Shown piece by piece: positions 52,752-63,500 of a stretch of 64,000 nucleotides of DNA. Below the pieces are notes generated by a model that made no database searches, was not told the origin of the DNA, and saw only the letters and a list, made by a program, of their open reading frames with translations. The stretch covers positions 548,929,531 through 548,993,530 of the forward strand of contig NC_135497.1 in the NCBI RefSeq assembly GCF_052857255.1, given 5' to 3'. How positions within the stretch are numbered: position 1 is the first letter of the stretch; every line of letters starts with the position of its first letter. The translations under genes and the position numbers were made by a program. Source of the DNA: Amblyomma americanum (lineage: Eukaryota > Arthropoda > Arachnida > Ixodida > Ixodidae).

Positions 52752-55548
52752 TCAGAATATTGCAAGGTCAATTGCTGCCTGGAAATTCTCGCTCTCAAAC
52801 ACTTCATTAGGCAGCAGATTCCAGTCACTTATTGTGTTGGGAAAAAATGAATATTTAAATGTATTGATCCGGCAGTTATACCCTCTAATTTTCATGGTAT
52901 TGTCCCGTCTACTCGAAACGTAGTGAGGTTGCCTTAAATAGAGGCTTTTATTAATTCCTGTTTTATTATTGTAAATGTCGTACAAAAACTTTATTCTAAA
53001 AACTTTTCTTCGGTGGGATAATAACTTCCAACCAAGAGCTTCCCGAAGTTCAGAACCTCTAACCTTAAAGTTGTAATTCCCAGTTACGAACCTTGCTGCC
53101 CGCTTCTGAACTCGTTCTAGCTTGTCCTTTAAAATATTTGTGAACGAGTCCCAACATACGCATCCATATTCGAGAATTGGCCTGACATTCGTAAAGTACA
53201 ATGTTTCTTTTAGGCGTGGAGTCGTATGTTTAAAGTTTCTTTTAAAAAGGTTGAGAACGCAGGAAGCCCTGGCAGTTATCGCGTCGACGTGTGCGGTCCA
53301 ATCCAACTTCGCTGTAAATGTGATACCGAGATACTTTACTCTGTCCTTTGTCTGTAGAACAGATTGATTTAGATTATAGTTGCCCCATATCTTCTTTTTT
53401 TTGTTTGTGAACTGCATGAGGTAACATTTACTGGTGTTGAGAGTCATCTTCCATTTGTCACACCACGCACATACCTTGTCAAGGTCAGACTGCAACAGAA
53501 TGGTATCATTTGCGCACGTGACAGAACGGTAAAGAACACAGTCATCAGCGTACAGCCTAACACGGGAGCACAGTTCACTCGGCAAATCATTTACAAAAAC
53601 AAGAAACAACAAAGGCCCAAGTACTGAGCCTTGCGGCACACCCGATAAAACCTGAACAGACTGCGAAGTGACACCGTTAATAAGTACCCGTTGTCGCCGT
53701 GCATACAAATAATCTTGAATCCATCCAAGAAGTCTAGAAGGTATACCTAAATACGATAACTTTGTTAAGAGTAGAGAATGCGAAACCACGTCAAAAGCCT
53801 TGCGGAAATCAAGAAAAACTGCGTCTATTTGAACACCCCTATCTATACCTTCCGCAACATCATGGATGAACTCGGTGAGCTGAGTTGTACACGATAGGCC
53901 CGAACGGAAACCATGTTGAGCGGTAGTGAAGAAATCATGACCATTAAGGTGCTTCATAAGACCAGAATATATTATATGCTCCAGTGTTTTACAAGAAACA
54001 GAGGTGAGGGACACCGGTCTGTAATTGCGTATATTTGCGCGATCACCATCTTTATGTATTGGCGTTACATTTGCAAGCTTCCAGTCGTTTGGGAGTTTTT
54101 TATAATCCAGGGATTTATTGAATATTGCGACCAAAAATGGAGCTATTTCTATTGCACATAGCTTCAAAATATGATTAGTTATACCGTCTGGGCCGTGGGC
54201 AGAATGGGAATTTAGATTAGACAGCAGCGTCATCACACCCGTCTCAGTTATCATTACATCTTCCATTTCCGGCAAGTGTGTGAAATTTTGCGTGACTAAA
54301 TTGAGATCTGCTTGATCACTGACAAATACTGAGTGAAAATACGCATTAAAAATTTCAGCTTTACTCAAGTCGTCTGCCACAACGCTGTTATTGTGCACCA
54401 AAGACGGAATTCCAATGTTATCTTTTTTAGTATTTTTAATATGCTTCGACACTTGTTTTGGATTAACCCTTATCTTTTTCGATAAAGACGAGAGGTAAAG
54501 ACGCTTAGCACTTTTCAGTTCTGTCTTAAGCGAACACGTCAATAACTTCAGTTTTGTGAATAAGGAGGGGCTCTTAGTTTTACGATATTTCTTATACAGT
54601 GTGGCCTTTCTTCTAATTGATCTACGTAATTCCCTTGAAATCCAAGGTTTGTCAGCGCGTAGTTTCCCTGATACAGTCTTAGAAGGAACGTACCATGTAA
54701 TCAAGTAGAGAAGCTTGTCCTTAAATGCGATCCACAAGCCATCCACGTCACACGTTACGCTATAACTGAGAAACAAAGGAAAGTAATTTACTAAAGCATT
54801 CTTTACAGCATCGTAGTTCCCTCTCTCGTACAGAAATAGTTTTCTTGAACGCCCTTTTTGAAATTCGGGTTTCTTGCAAAAAACAGTGGCGGCAACAGCT
54901 TCATGGTCACTTATTCCCGGTGCCACTGTAACAGATTCAACTGTACCATTTTGATTGCTAAAAAGCAAATCTAAGACATTTGCACCAGTTGTGCATAAGC
55001 GAGTCGGAAAATCCACAAATTGAAAGAGCCCATCGTTGCGGATCATTTCATAAAAGGCTGAGTGTAGCGCTGATCTACTTTGTTCGACAGGAAGCCGGTT
55101 GTTCCATACGACATCAGGCAATGTTAAAATCGCCTCCCAGAATAATCATATCTGATGATAAGCTTGACAGCGATCTCGATACCCTGTGAAATATTTCAGG
55201 GTTGTTTGAACTAGGTGGCCTGTAGAATGTTCCCACGGCAAGGCTCTCCCCATTTGACAAAATTATTTTGCACCATACAGATTCTGCACCATCATGAACA
55301 TCGCTGATTGGTACACTTTGGATGTCGTCGCGTACAAGAATAAACACTCCACCGCCATGCGCGTCTCGATCCTTTCGATATGCTACATAACACGAGGGAA
55401 AAACTTCAGAGCTTGTTATATTGTGGTCAAGCCAAGACTCAGTTCCAATAACAACATGAGCCTGTGTTACCCCTACTAAACTGGCAAAATCAGCAGTCTT
55501 GTTCCTAACACTCCGACAATTCACGATAAGAAAAGATAGCTGGCTCAT
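52752..55548 (-). pseudogene. LINE E1 ORF2: endonuclease plus reverse transcriptase, one frameshift
   Basis: From the ATG at 55548 the frame shows LIVNCRSVRNKT, IGTESWLDHN, HGGGVFILV and ILGGDFN. A one-base shift at about 55118 leads to the 789-codon frame 55121-52752, which continues PDVVWNNRL, SDHEAVAATV, linker DKPWISRELRRS, then RT: NYRPVSLTSVSCKTLEHI, FLDFRKAFDVVSHS, LSGVPQGSVLGPLLFLVFVN, LYADDCVLYRS, KYLGITFTAKLDW, RFVTGNYNF. All catalytic residues are present. It would be functional apart from the single shift. Confidence 0.9.
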
Positions 55549-55584
55549 AGAGTGCCTATTATGACGGGGAGGGGTACATGACTG

Positions 55585-57567
55585 CTATTGCACGAATTCA
55601 CGAACAGAATCAGTAGCGCTGTCAAAAATGTATGCTTTCCCATTGATTATTAGTTTATCGTACTTTAACGCATACTTAGCGTTTAGACCTCGGGCATACG
55701 CACTTAACCTGCTCCTTAACTGACGCACACTGGGCGAGTAGTCTTCACTCACTGAGTAACCGGTATCCTTAAACTTAGATGCAACAGAAAGAACCCGCTG
55801 TTTGTCCTTAAATAAGTTAAATTTAACAATGATTGGTCTCTTTTTGTTTTCATCATACCTGCCTATTCTATGCGCCCTCTAAATTGCAGCGGGATCAATT
55901 TTAACACCCAGTTTTTCGTCGCAGATTGATATGACCTTAGCCTCCGAATCATTCCATGATTCTTTGTCCGTATCTGAAGCACCAAAAAAGAGCAAGTTAT
56001 TTCTACGGGACCGGTTTTCCATGTCATCTTGTTTTGCTAGCACCGCATTTACAGCACTTGTCAGCTGGCTATGTTGGGATTTCAACTCATCCTTTTCAGC
56101 GTTGGCTGGCTGTTCAAGCAGACCTTCAATTTTTGAAGATAACGTTCCGATTTTGTTTTCAATTATTTCTTGGTGTTCTCGCAGAGCTCCCAATTCTTTA
56201 AGAATATTTTCTTGAACTTCCAGAATTCGTGGTAGGCACTTCACGGCAGCAACAAGTTCACTACTCGTGCCTTGGGGGGTCGGGCCTGGATTTAGCTCCA
56301 CGTCACCACAGAGCAGCAGTAACAAGAAGAAAAATGCAGCGTTTCTCAACAGTACGATCCGGCGTCTAACATGATGTCTAACTACGTGAGAACCATGCAT
56401 GCAACGAAACAACATGTGGGGCGTTACCGGCAAAAAATAAAAACTAAATTTTGCAGAACGTAGACCAACCTGCGTCAGCAGAAGTAAACGTGTGAATCGC
56501 AGCACCGACATTTCGCCGGTTCCACGCCCCGATGTCGCTGTGACGCCAGCCGGTATTTGTAGCCGCCAGTCTACCACACCCACCGACAAGGCAGCACAAT
56601 GTTCGTGGCAAGCAGCGTCGAATCCGTCAGAATCGTCCGTGGGGCAAACTTCGCAGCCGTAGTGATGGAATCCACTTTTCTCCGGGAATGAAGCGTCCAG
56701 GCAGCCACTGTCATGCCTAGTTAACAGGAAGGCCTGCGTCAGCAGAAGTAAACGTGTGAATCGCAGCACCGACATTTCGCCGGTTCCACGCCCCGATGTC
56801 GCTGTGACGCCAGCCGGTATTTGTAGCCGCCAGTCTACCACACCCACCGACAAGGCAGCACAATGTTCGTGGCAAGCAGCGTCGAATCCGTCAGAATCGT
56901 CCGTGGGGCAAACTTCGCAGCCGTAGTGATGGAATCCACTTTTCTTCGGGAATGAAGCGTCCAGGCAGCCACTGTCATGCCTAGTTAACAGGAAGGCCTG
57001 CGTCAGCAGAAGTAAACGTGTGAATCGCAGCACCGACATTTCGCCGGTTCCACGCCCCGATGTCGCTGTGACGCCAGCCGGTATTTGTAGCCGCCAGTCT
57101 ACCACACCCACCGACAAGGCAGCACAATGTTCGTGGCAAGCAGCGTCGAATCCGTCAGAATCGTCCGTGGGGCAAACTTCGCAGCCGTAGTGATGGAATC
57201 CACTTTTCTTCGGGAATGAAGCGTCCAGGCAGCCACTGTCATGCCTAGTTAACAGGAAGGCCTGCGTCAGCAGAAGTAAACGTGTGAATCGCAGCACCGA
57301 CATTTCGCCGGTTCCACGCCCCGATGTCGCTGTGACGCCAGCCGGTATTTGTAGCCGCCAGTCTACCACACCCACCGACAAGGCAGCACAATGTTCGTGG
57401 CAAGCAGCGTCGAATCCGTCAGAATCGTCCGTGGGGCAAACTTCGCAGCCGTAGTGATGGAATCCACTTTTCTTCGGGAATGAAGCGTCCAGGCAGCCAC
57501 TGTCATGCCTAGTTAACAGGAAGGCCTGCGTCAGCAGAAGTAAACGTGTGAATCGCAGCACCGACAT
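55585..57567 (-). pseudogene. LINE E1 ORF1: five signal-like/Cys-rich repeats, 2A motif, RNA-binding body
   Basis: The first ATG (57567-57565) is 17 bases from the element's 5' end. Four 88-residue repeats follow, each with MSVLRFTRLLLLTQ, then AFLLTRHDSGC, KSGFHHYGCEVCP, DAACHEHCAALSVG and VVDWRLQIPAG. A fifth MSVLRFTRLLLLTQ goes on into VGLRSAKFSFYFLP and, after RNAAFFFLLLLLC, the 2A motif. Then come a coiled coil, MENRSRRNNLLFFG, and, after a TAG at 55879-55881 where relatives have glutamate, RAHRIGRYDENKKRPIIVKF to a stop at 55585. All repeats are in one frame with the body. It is a pseudogene only through that one nonsense codon. Confidence 0.85.
56281..56307 (-). other. 2A ribosome-skipping motif of LINE E1 ORF1
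   Basis: GDVELNPGP is encoded directly after the hydrophobic FFFLLLLLC. The nonapeptide is identical to that of LINE E2 although codons differ (for example GAC-GTG-GAG-CTA versus GAT-GTT-GAA-TTG), showing protein-level conservation between the families. Confidence 0.87.
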
Positions 57568-57584
57568 TTCGCCGGTTCCACGCC
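56469..57584 (-). repeat. Four near-identical 264-bp in-frame units plus partial, 5' end of LINE E1
   Basis: Units occupy 57584-57321, 57320-57057, 57056-56793 and 56792-56529; a 60-bp partial follows to 56469. Each begins (minus) GGCGTGGAACCGGCGAAATG. Units are identical apart from a base near 56686 (E instead of K) in the ORF-proximal unit. The leader ends CTGACGCAG, followed by GCCTTCCTG in full units and by GTTGGTCTAC in the partial. 264 bp is 88 codons. Confidence 0.95.
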
Positions 57585-58454
57585 TGAAATGCAGATCTAT
57601 ATATACAATATCTGTATAAGGATAAAATGCGCAGCACATTTTACACTAAGAATTGATTTGGTTTTCTTACTGGATGAGAGTACACTTCTGTATATGCATG
57701 CACACCTTCACTGTAGTCTCATCTCAAGAAAGCATACTGCTGACTGTCTGATTCACAAGGGTGGAAACTTGGGCGAGTCGGTAACGATGATCCATGGTGT
57801 ATGGGGAGCGCAAAAACGGCACAAGGGACAAAGAAAGACGAACAACACAAGCGCTAAGTGTTGTCCGCGCCAGTGTTGTCCGTCTTTCTTTGTCCCTTGT
57901 GCCGTTTTTGCGTTCCCCATATACCATGGGTCTGCCTGATAACCCACCGAAAATGATAGCTGTCTATACATATAGCATACAGTTTTGCTAGCTACACCTG
58001 TGGACCTGGCAGAAAAGTACACAAAACGAGAACAAATCTGCCTTGTTCTTTATATATCAGACTTTCCCTTGAAAAGGCATGTCAACTCCGAAACGCCACT
58101 ACGCTCCCTCACAAAATTACTATTGTATCTGAAAATATTTATTCTCACTGCAATGTCATAAATGGCTGGCTAACCAACTTCTATTCACATATAGAACTAT
58201 GAACGGCTTCTTCCACGCAGCCAAATCTCCGTGGAAAAGTGTCTTCGATGTTTCTGGGCAGGTGGCCATGATTAAAAAGCTAGCAACATCTTGCATTATC
58301 GCGAAATTCGATAATATAACAAAAATCATTTTTATTTCCTTAGCTCGCTGCGCTGAGCCCAATTCTGGTTCAGCCGTTTTCATTAAACTCTACATTTCTG
58401 ACTCAAAGTCAAGTACTGGTAAGGTACGCATATTATACACTTTCCTCTTGGGGG
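57585..58454. other. Spacer with a large fold-back
   Basis: Apart from the inverted repeat at 57792-57929 I recognise nothing. Frames at 58156-58383 and 58199-58579 overlap on opposite strands and carry no motif. Confidence 0.35.
57792..57929. repeat. 57-bp inverted repeat (fold-back), 24-base loop
   Basis: 57792-57848 (CCATGGTGTATGGGGAGCGC...) is complementary to 57873-57929 with three mismatches in 57 positions. The loop (AAGCGCTAAGTGTTGTCCGC) itself contains GTGTTGTCCG, repeated at the start of the right arm. The arm contains ACAAGGGACAAAGAAAGACG, similar to the loop of the 24816-24891 hairpin. It has the look of a fold-back MITE; no target duplication was identified. Confidence 0.9.
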
Positions 58455-58690
58455 CTACAGGTAACCTGCCATTCGTGATCTGCGAGTACCTGCGAAATAT
58501 AATCTTCATATTATTTTTGAAACACTGTTTTGCTTTTCCTGTCAAGGCACTCAGGAATACTCTGGAATTCATACCTTGAGTCAATATCAATATAATCAGC
58601 GAATCGCAGATTACTAAGGTCTTTTCGATTAACTTTTATCTTCAACTCTCCCAATCTAGATCCCTGAACACTTCAGTAAACACGTGAAAA
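58455..58690 (-). mobile_element. RTE-type LINE fragment with internal deletion
   Basis: On the minus strand FTEVFRDLDW, then IKVNRKDLSNLRFADY (the catalytic F-A-D-D block, last D changed to Y) are readable at about 58680-58575. A further block at 58500-58455 matches the part that in the other RTE copy lies near 21990-22040. The part between them is missing, so the fragment is deleted internally. Confidence 0.65.
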
Positions 58691-59028
58691 AAATACACTA
58701 GACCTAACCAAGAAGTATGTTAGCAATCTCCAAAGCCCATGGTTCCAACTGGTTGCCAGCAGTGCTTATAACTTCTTAGGCGTGCTTTAGTCTCTTTCAA
58801 CCTTATTTGTCAGATCACAGATGAATGGTTTGTCAATATCCGTATAAGCTCTACAAACAAGCAACTGTCAGCCACTTCTGGAAGCAGAACATCCCACGCT
58901 GTGCTACAAGAAAGGAAGCATTCCTTTATGTGCGGAGGTGAATTAATCACTTCGGCAACAATTTTGAGCCGATAGATTAGAATGCAGGTTGCACTTTCCT
59001 ACAAAAAAAAAACATTTTTTCCACACGT
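58691..59028. other. No recognised feature
   Basis: AT-rich sequence without motif; may hold the 3' UTR of the pseudogene at 59029-60540 (a poly-T run at 59003-59018 region). Confidence 0.3.
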
Positions 59029-59580
59029 TTATAGCAGCCACTGCTTGTCCTCACAAAAGTTGTCACATTTTGATGGCCTTTTGTAGGCGGTGCTGTGTAT
59101 AACCTGTTTTGTCAGTAAAAAGCTTTCGCACTCTAAAGCAACTGACGCCTTTAGTCCACAGTGGAGGTACACTGCATGCTGCTCAGCGCTCTCCAGGATG
59201 ATCTTTTTGCCTGCACCTAAAAGACAGAGATCATTGATGCGCTTTGCATAGTCCACCAGCGAATAGGCAATTATTTCATTACAAAAAATCTTCTTCATCA
59301 GAGGCAGATGAGTGCTTCCAATCAATTGTTTCAGCTGGTGGTGCATAATAACCCTCTCCACAACATGCTGAGGCATTCCATTTGCAGCGGAGACCTGCCG
59401 TACAACCATTCCATTTCCACCTTCCAAAACGAAGGCTGAATGGGCCAACAAAGTCCAAGTGACCGCACACAGTTCACCAGGTGACGCAAAGCATGCATGT
59501 TGAAGGTCATGGATGCAATGCCGTACAGGGGAATGGCATCGAATGACGAAGTACTCCAACAGAGACTCTGAAATGAAAGG
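59029..59580 (-). pseudogene. Transposase-associated (Tnp2/DUF4218-like) gene, last exon
   Basis: On the minus strand an acceptor (CTTTCATTTCAG) ends at 59581. The exon reads SLLEYFVIRCHSP in one frame, YGIASMTFNMHALRHLVNCV in a second, and LLAHSAFVLEGGNGMVVRQV, VERVIMHHQLKQLIG and KIFCNEIIAYS in the first frame again, to a stop at 59029. The N-M-H-x-L-x-H-L ... S-A-F-x-F/L-E-x-x-N-G pattern is that of the C-terminal domain of CACTA/Tnp2-like transposases and derived arthropod proteins. Two frameshifts (near 59525 and 59445) make it a pseudogene. Family naming is from memory and moderately sure. Confidence 0.5.
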
Positions 59581-60229
59581 TTGTCAGACTCACTAATTAA
59601 AATAAGAAAAACGGTGTTCACAAAATGCACTGCATACAGAACTTCACCATCTGCTTACTACAAAGTAATTTATATGTTCAACAAATTAACTGTTTTGTAA
59701 TACTTAAAATAATACAAATGATGCAAAAACAAAAACTTACCAAAAAGAAACAACCGTCTATGCTATAAATGCTGCCTGCACCAACATTGCCTCCCCTCCA
59801 GTAACAGTTCAAAGCTAATTCATCATAACCTCCCTGCTTTTCATATTTGCCAGTGCGACCATATAACCCTAAAAAAAGAATCCTGACACTCTTGTACTGG
59901 AGTTGGAAAATATAGACTCACAGCTTCTAATAAATTGTTTTTCACACTAAAGTAATATATGAAGGATAAAGTCTTCTCCTTTTATACATCAGTAGCAGCA
60001 ACAGGCAGCCTTTTAAATGCTTCATTTATGAGGAGCGACAAGAAAATGCACCTAGAAACCCAACTTACAGATTGAATAGCACCTTTGTGCCACACTACCT
60101 GGCATAAAATTACACTTTAAATATTTTCATGCTGTGCCAGCTCAATTTTGCCAGCATTGAGCCAAATGTAAAGCAAAATTATGACAAAAACGTCTGCTAT
60201 CACTTTTAATGCCACTTAAGCAATGCGTA

Positions 60230-60540
60230 CTCCATTGTACCTTCACTGCTTTGTCAATTTCTGAAAAGGTGATGCTTTCTCGCAGAAGGATGTGCAGGGT
60301 CTTGGAGAGTTTGGCAAGATGACTTCATTAATCAGCGAGAAGAATGCCGTCAAGACAAGGCAGGGCACAAAATAAAATCCAATGACTCCACTCCAACGCC
60401 TTCCAATGAGCCCGCTCTGAGACTGCTCGTGGCAATCTCGTGATACAGGGTGGAGGCTTTATAGTGAGCCGTCTAGCATTTATGCTTGACACTGCTGATG
60501 GGGCACTTGAGAGAAGAAAAGACCACAACATTTCATTTTA
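60230..60540 (-). pseudogene. Same gene, upstream exon
   Basis: Minus-strand sequence gives SINARRLTIKPPPCITRLPR, ERAHWKALEWSHWILFCALP and CLDGILLAD, then after a stop and shift HLAKLSKTLHILLRESITF and SEIDKAVK, followed by a donor-like GTACAATGG at about 60237. The H/K-W-K-A-x-E-W ... LP-x-L-x-G-I-L order directly precedes the M-H-x-L-x-H-L domain in this protein type, agreeing with the exon at 59029-59580 and giving a ~650-bp intron. It has a stop after ILLAD. Confidence 0.5.
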
Positions 60541-63500
60541 TTTGCTGGTACTCTGCCTCTTTTATTACAAGATTTTATGATCCACGCTTAAAGACTAATT
60601 AATGCACAGGTAATAGAACGTATTTATACATTCTCATGCCTTGCTCATCTATGCAATATTTGGCAACATAAAATACATGTCAAGGTGAAGTGTAACTTAG
60701 TTCCCAATTAGAGCAGAAAAGTGTTGAGGTAGTCTTTTGTGCGAAACAAAACGTGCCTTTGCTGCTGCTCTCCGTGTCAAGAGCTTGGTAAAGTTGCCGT
60801 TCTATGTTCATGGTTCAAGGTGCATACATGTTGATAATTCAGTAGTGCTTAATACTCACGTATAGTGACATCAAAATAGTAATACTGCCGCCTGGCCAAA
60901 TTAACTTAGGACATTAGTCATTTTCCTTTCACGGGCACATGTAGGAACCAAAGTAAACGGCAGTAAAATCTTATACCACAACAAACTCCACTAATAAGAA
61001 CCCTTCATTATAAACTACGAACAGGTGAACACAGTAGATACAACTTAATTTTGTTTATGAAAATGTCTACAGTTGAATCTGGACAACTGAAACTTGAAGG
61101 AGAATGACAGACTCTTCGAATTATAAAGTTCATACTAAAACAAGCCTGATCAGTAACGGGAGGTGATGGACTACACTGTGTGAATAACCACACTAAAGAC
61201 ATGTCGGCACAGGTCTGGCATATTCATGTGTACGCGGATTCTTATCAATAAGAGCAAGTGGTAGCAAGACACCTGTCAGTGTCAGGAACACATCGATGCA
61301 TCTCATCAGCCATTTTCTGTTGGCTTTAAAAATAAACTAGAGTAGCGCTGCAGCCAGTATTGGGCAAAGAAAGCAGAGCATCATGATTGCCTGACTTTCA
61401 ATGAAGGTGAAAAGGCAAAGTGTGCAACTCATGTACAGCTGGAACTGAGCTGGTGACAAGCAGCATGTGCTGATAGCAGATGAGCATGGCAGATAATGGC
61501 AAGCTCTGCATGCATGCAGCACCACCAGCACATTAATAACACTGCACTTATGGCACTCAGTATGACTGGTTGCCACAGTTACTGGGGCACACGCGCTTGC
61601 TGTTTGGCTAGAGGCTATCCACAGCACTGCACTGTTGTGCTCCAGTAGTCGAGGCAGGCCAGCTGTGCTGTCAGTTTGAATCAGCTGCATTTATGCTTGT
61701 GCATTCTAATTTCTGCGAGCTTTCGCCTTCTGAAAAAAGCGTGGTATTGATGAGATTGATGTTTCGCTTTGAGTAAGAGATAAGCTCAAATTACCAAGAT
61801 TCCGAAAGCATATCAAGACAGCGTACCGATAAATGGCAGAAAAAGCTCCAGTCTTCTTTTGTATAAGTTGTGCGCAGTGTTATGCTTTGATAATTGCGTT
61901 CTAAACAAAGATTCAATAATCCCATGCTCACAAACCAACCAAAAGCAAGCTTTCTGCGAGACCTCGTTTTAGTTTAGTTTACTTGAAATTCGTTAGTTTA
62001 CTTGGACCTCACAATTTTGGAAGGAAGTGGGTGCACTAACTTCATTACACTGCCACCCATTTCATCAGTACATTACCAATGTAGAAGCGCTGAGCCGAGT
62101 TCGAAGAAGACATGATTGTGTCAGTCAGCTGTTTCACAACGCTTTTCAGAACACTATACATATATTCGACACTAAGCCCATTCACAAGGTCAAGACCTAA
62201 AGAAAAAATCTATGTTTTAAACTAACCAGCTCAAAAAAGGCGATGCACAGGTGAATAGCCCTCATTTTACACCACCATTAAATTTATTGTCGTGTATCCT
62301 CATGCCACCGCAGCGCATGAAGCGACCCTGTCATTACACTGAAATGCTGGCCATCATTAAAAGGTGCTAAATTCCCTGAAAGATGAAAATGTACTGGCAA
62401 CCTTAGGAGCCTGTGCAAATGAGTTAAGTACCCAGTCAGATCCAGCTAACCAACTGCACAGAGGTGGCATCCAGCCTTTACAGATATCCCTAATAAATCT
62501 TAGCGGCGTAGAGCTTGGACACAGCTTGAAGTAAATGCCAATTAATCAAAATTTTTATTTTATCAGTACAAATATTACGTCACAATGACCAACACCAGAT
62601 TGCTCATTTCCAAAAGTAACCCGTGACAACAATGCTGAGCACTGCAGCACAACTACACGGCATGCTTCCGTGGCATAGAAACAAAAGCTGCATAATGAGT
62701 TCATTCTAATTCAAGACAACGCTTAATTTCCTACGTTCATTTGAACTGAAGAGCTGCAATTTTTTTTCTTAAACCCTGCCTCTTCACCAATGTCAGGTGC
62801 AATGAACTATACCAATCCATACGGAAGATATGTAGTACCGTTATTGCCCTGATGAATAGAAAGCAAAATCTGGATGAAAGGTGGCATCGCAATTAAAGGC
62901 AATCATACAGTGCCATGTCACAAGAACCACATACTTCCACTCTTGATTATTACTGCTACGCATGCATGTACTTCAGCTCAAAAGCATGCAGAACCATGTG
63001 CTAACTGCATCCTACCATTAAACAGTAAACGTTCACAGCATACCAAGATAGTAATATTGCCACAAGTATGTTTCAGCCTTGGACTGCATGTAACACAGAA
63101 GGAACGTCACTTAATTTCAAAAACATCACAGTGCTTGCATCAATAGTAGTGTCTGGCATTAAAAAAATATATGCACAACATGTCTTTCGGTAAAACAACG
63201 CCTATATTTATAACGGTCAGTGAAATTGGCTACTTATTCATGTAAAAAGGTTCGAACATGTACATCCTTCCAATTATTTACCAAGAACGTGCGAGCGTTG
63301 AGTGCTCGGTGCAGCAGTGTCCAGGCGAAGCAGAGGGAAAATCAGGAAAGGGAACAATTGCATGTGCAGCGATCACGCCGCTGCAGCTGTTCTGCTTCGT
63401 GCGAAGCAACCCCTGCGAAGCAACGTTTGTGCCGAGTTCTGCGAGCGTTTGTTTCGTGTTCTATCCGCTGCGTGTGTGTGGCTCTGGACTGGTGCAAATT

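Larger units (their letters stand above)
52545..57584 (-). mobile_element. CR1/L2-like LINE 'E1' with 2A motif and four 5' units
   Basis: Minus strand, about 5.0 kb: four full 264-bp units plus a partial (57584-56469), ORF1 (57567-55585), ORF2 (55548-52752), and a 3' UTR ending in an ATAAATAAATAAA tail at 52566-52549. Only one nonsense codon in ORF1 and one frameshift in ORF2 were found, so it is a young, almost intact copy. It is related to LINE E2 by its 5' terminal sequence (GGCGTGGAACCGGCGA), 2A region, RT and 3' end. Confidence 0.9.

Noticed and set aside
56469..57584. CRISPR-like array
   Set aside because: Units are directly adjacent 264-bp copies with no unique spacers, in-frame with a LINE ORF1.
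56529..57584. Tick toxin or evasin gene cluster
   Set aside because: The five-Cys units look secreted, but they lie within the 5' end of a LINE, start with the element's own 5' terminus and do not match a toxin family I can recognise.
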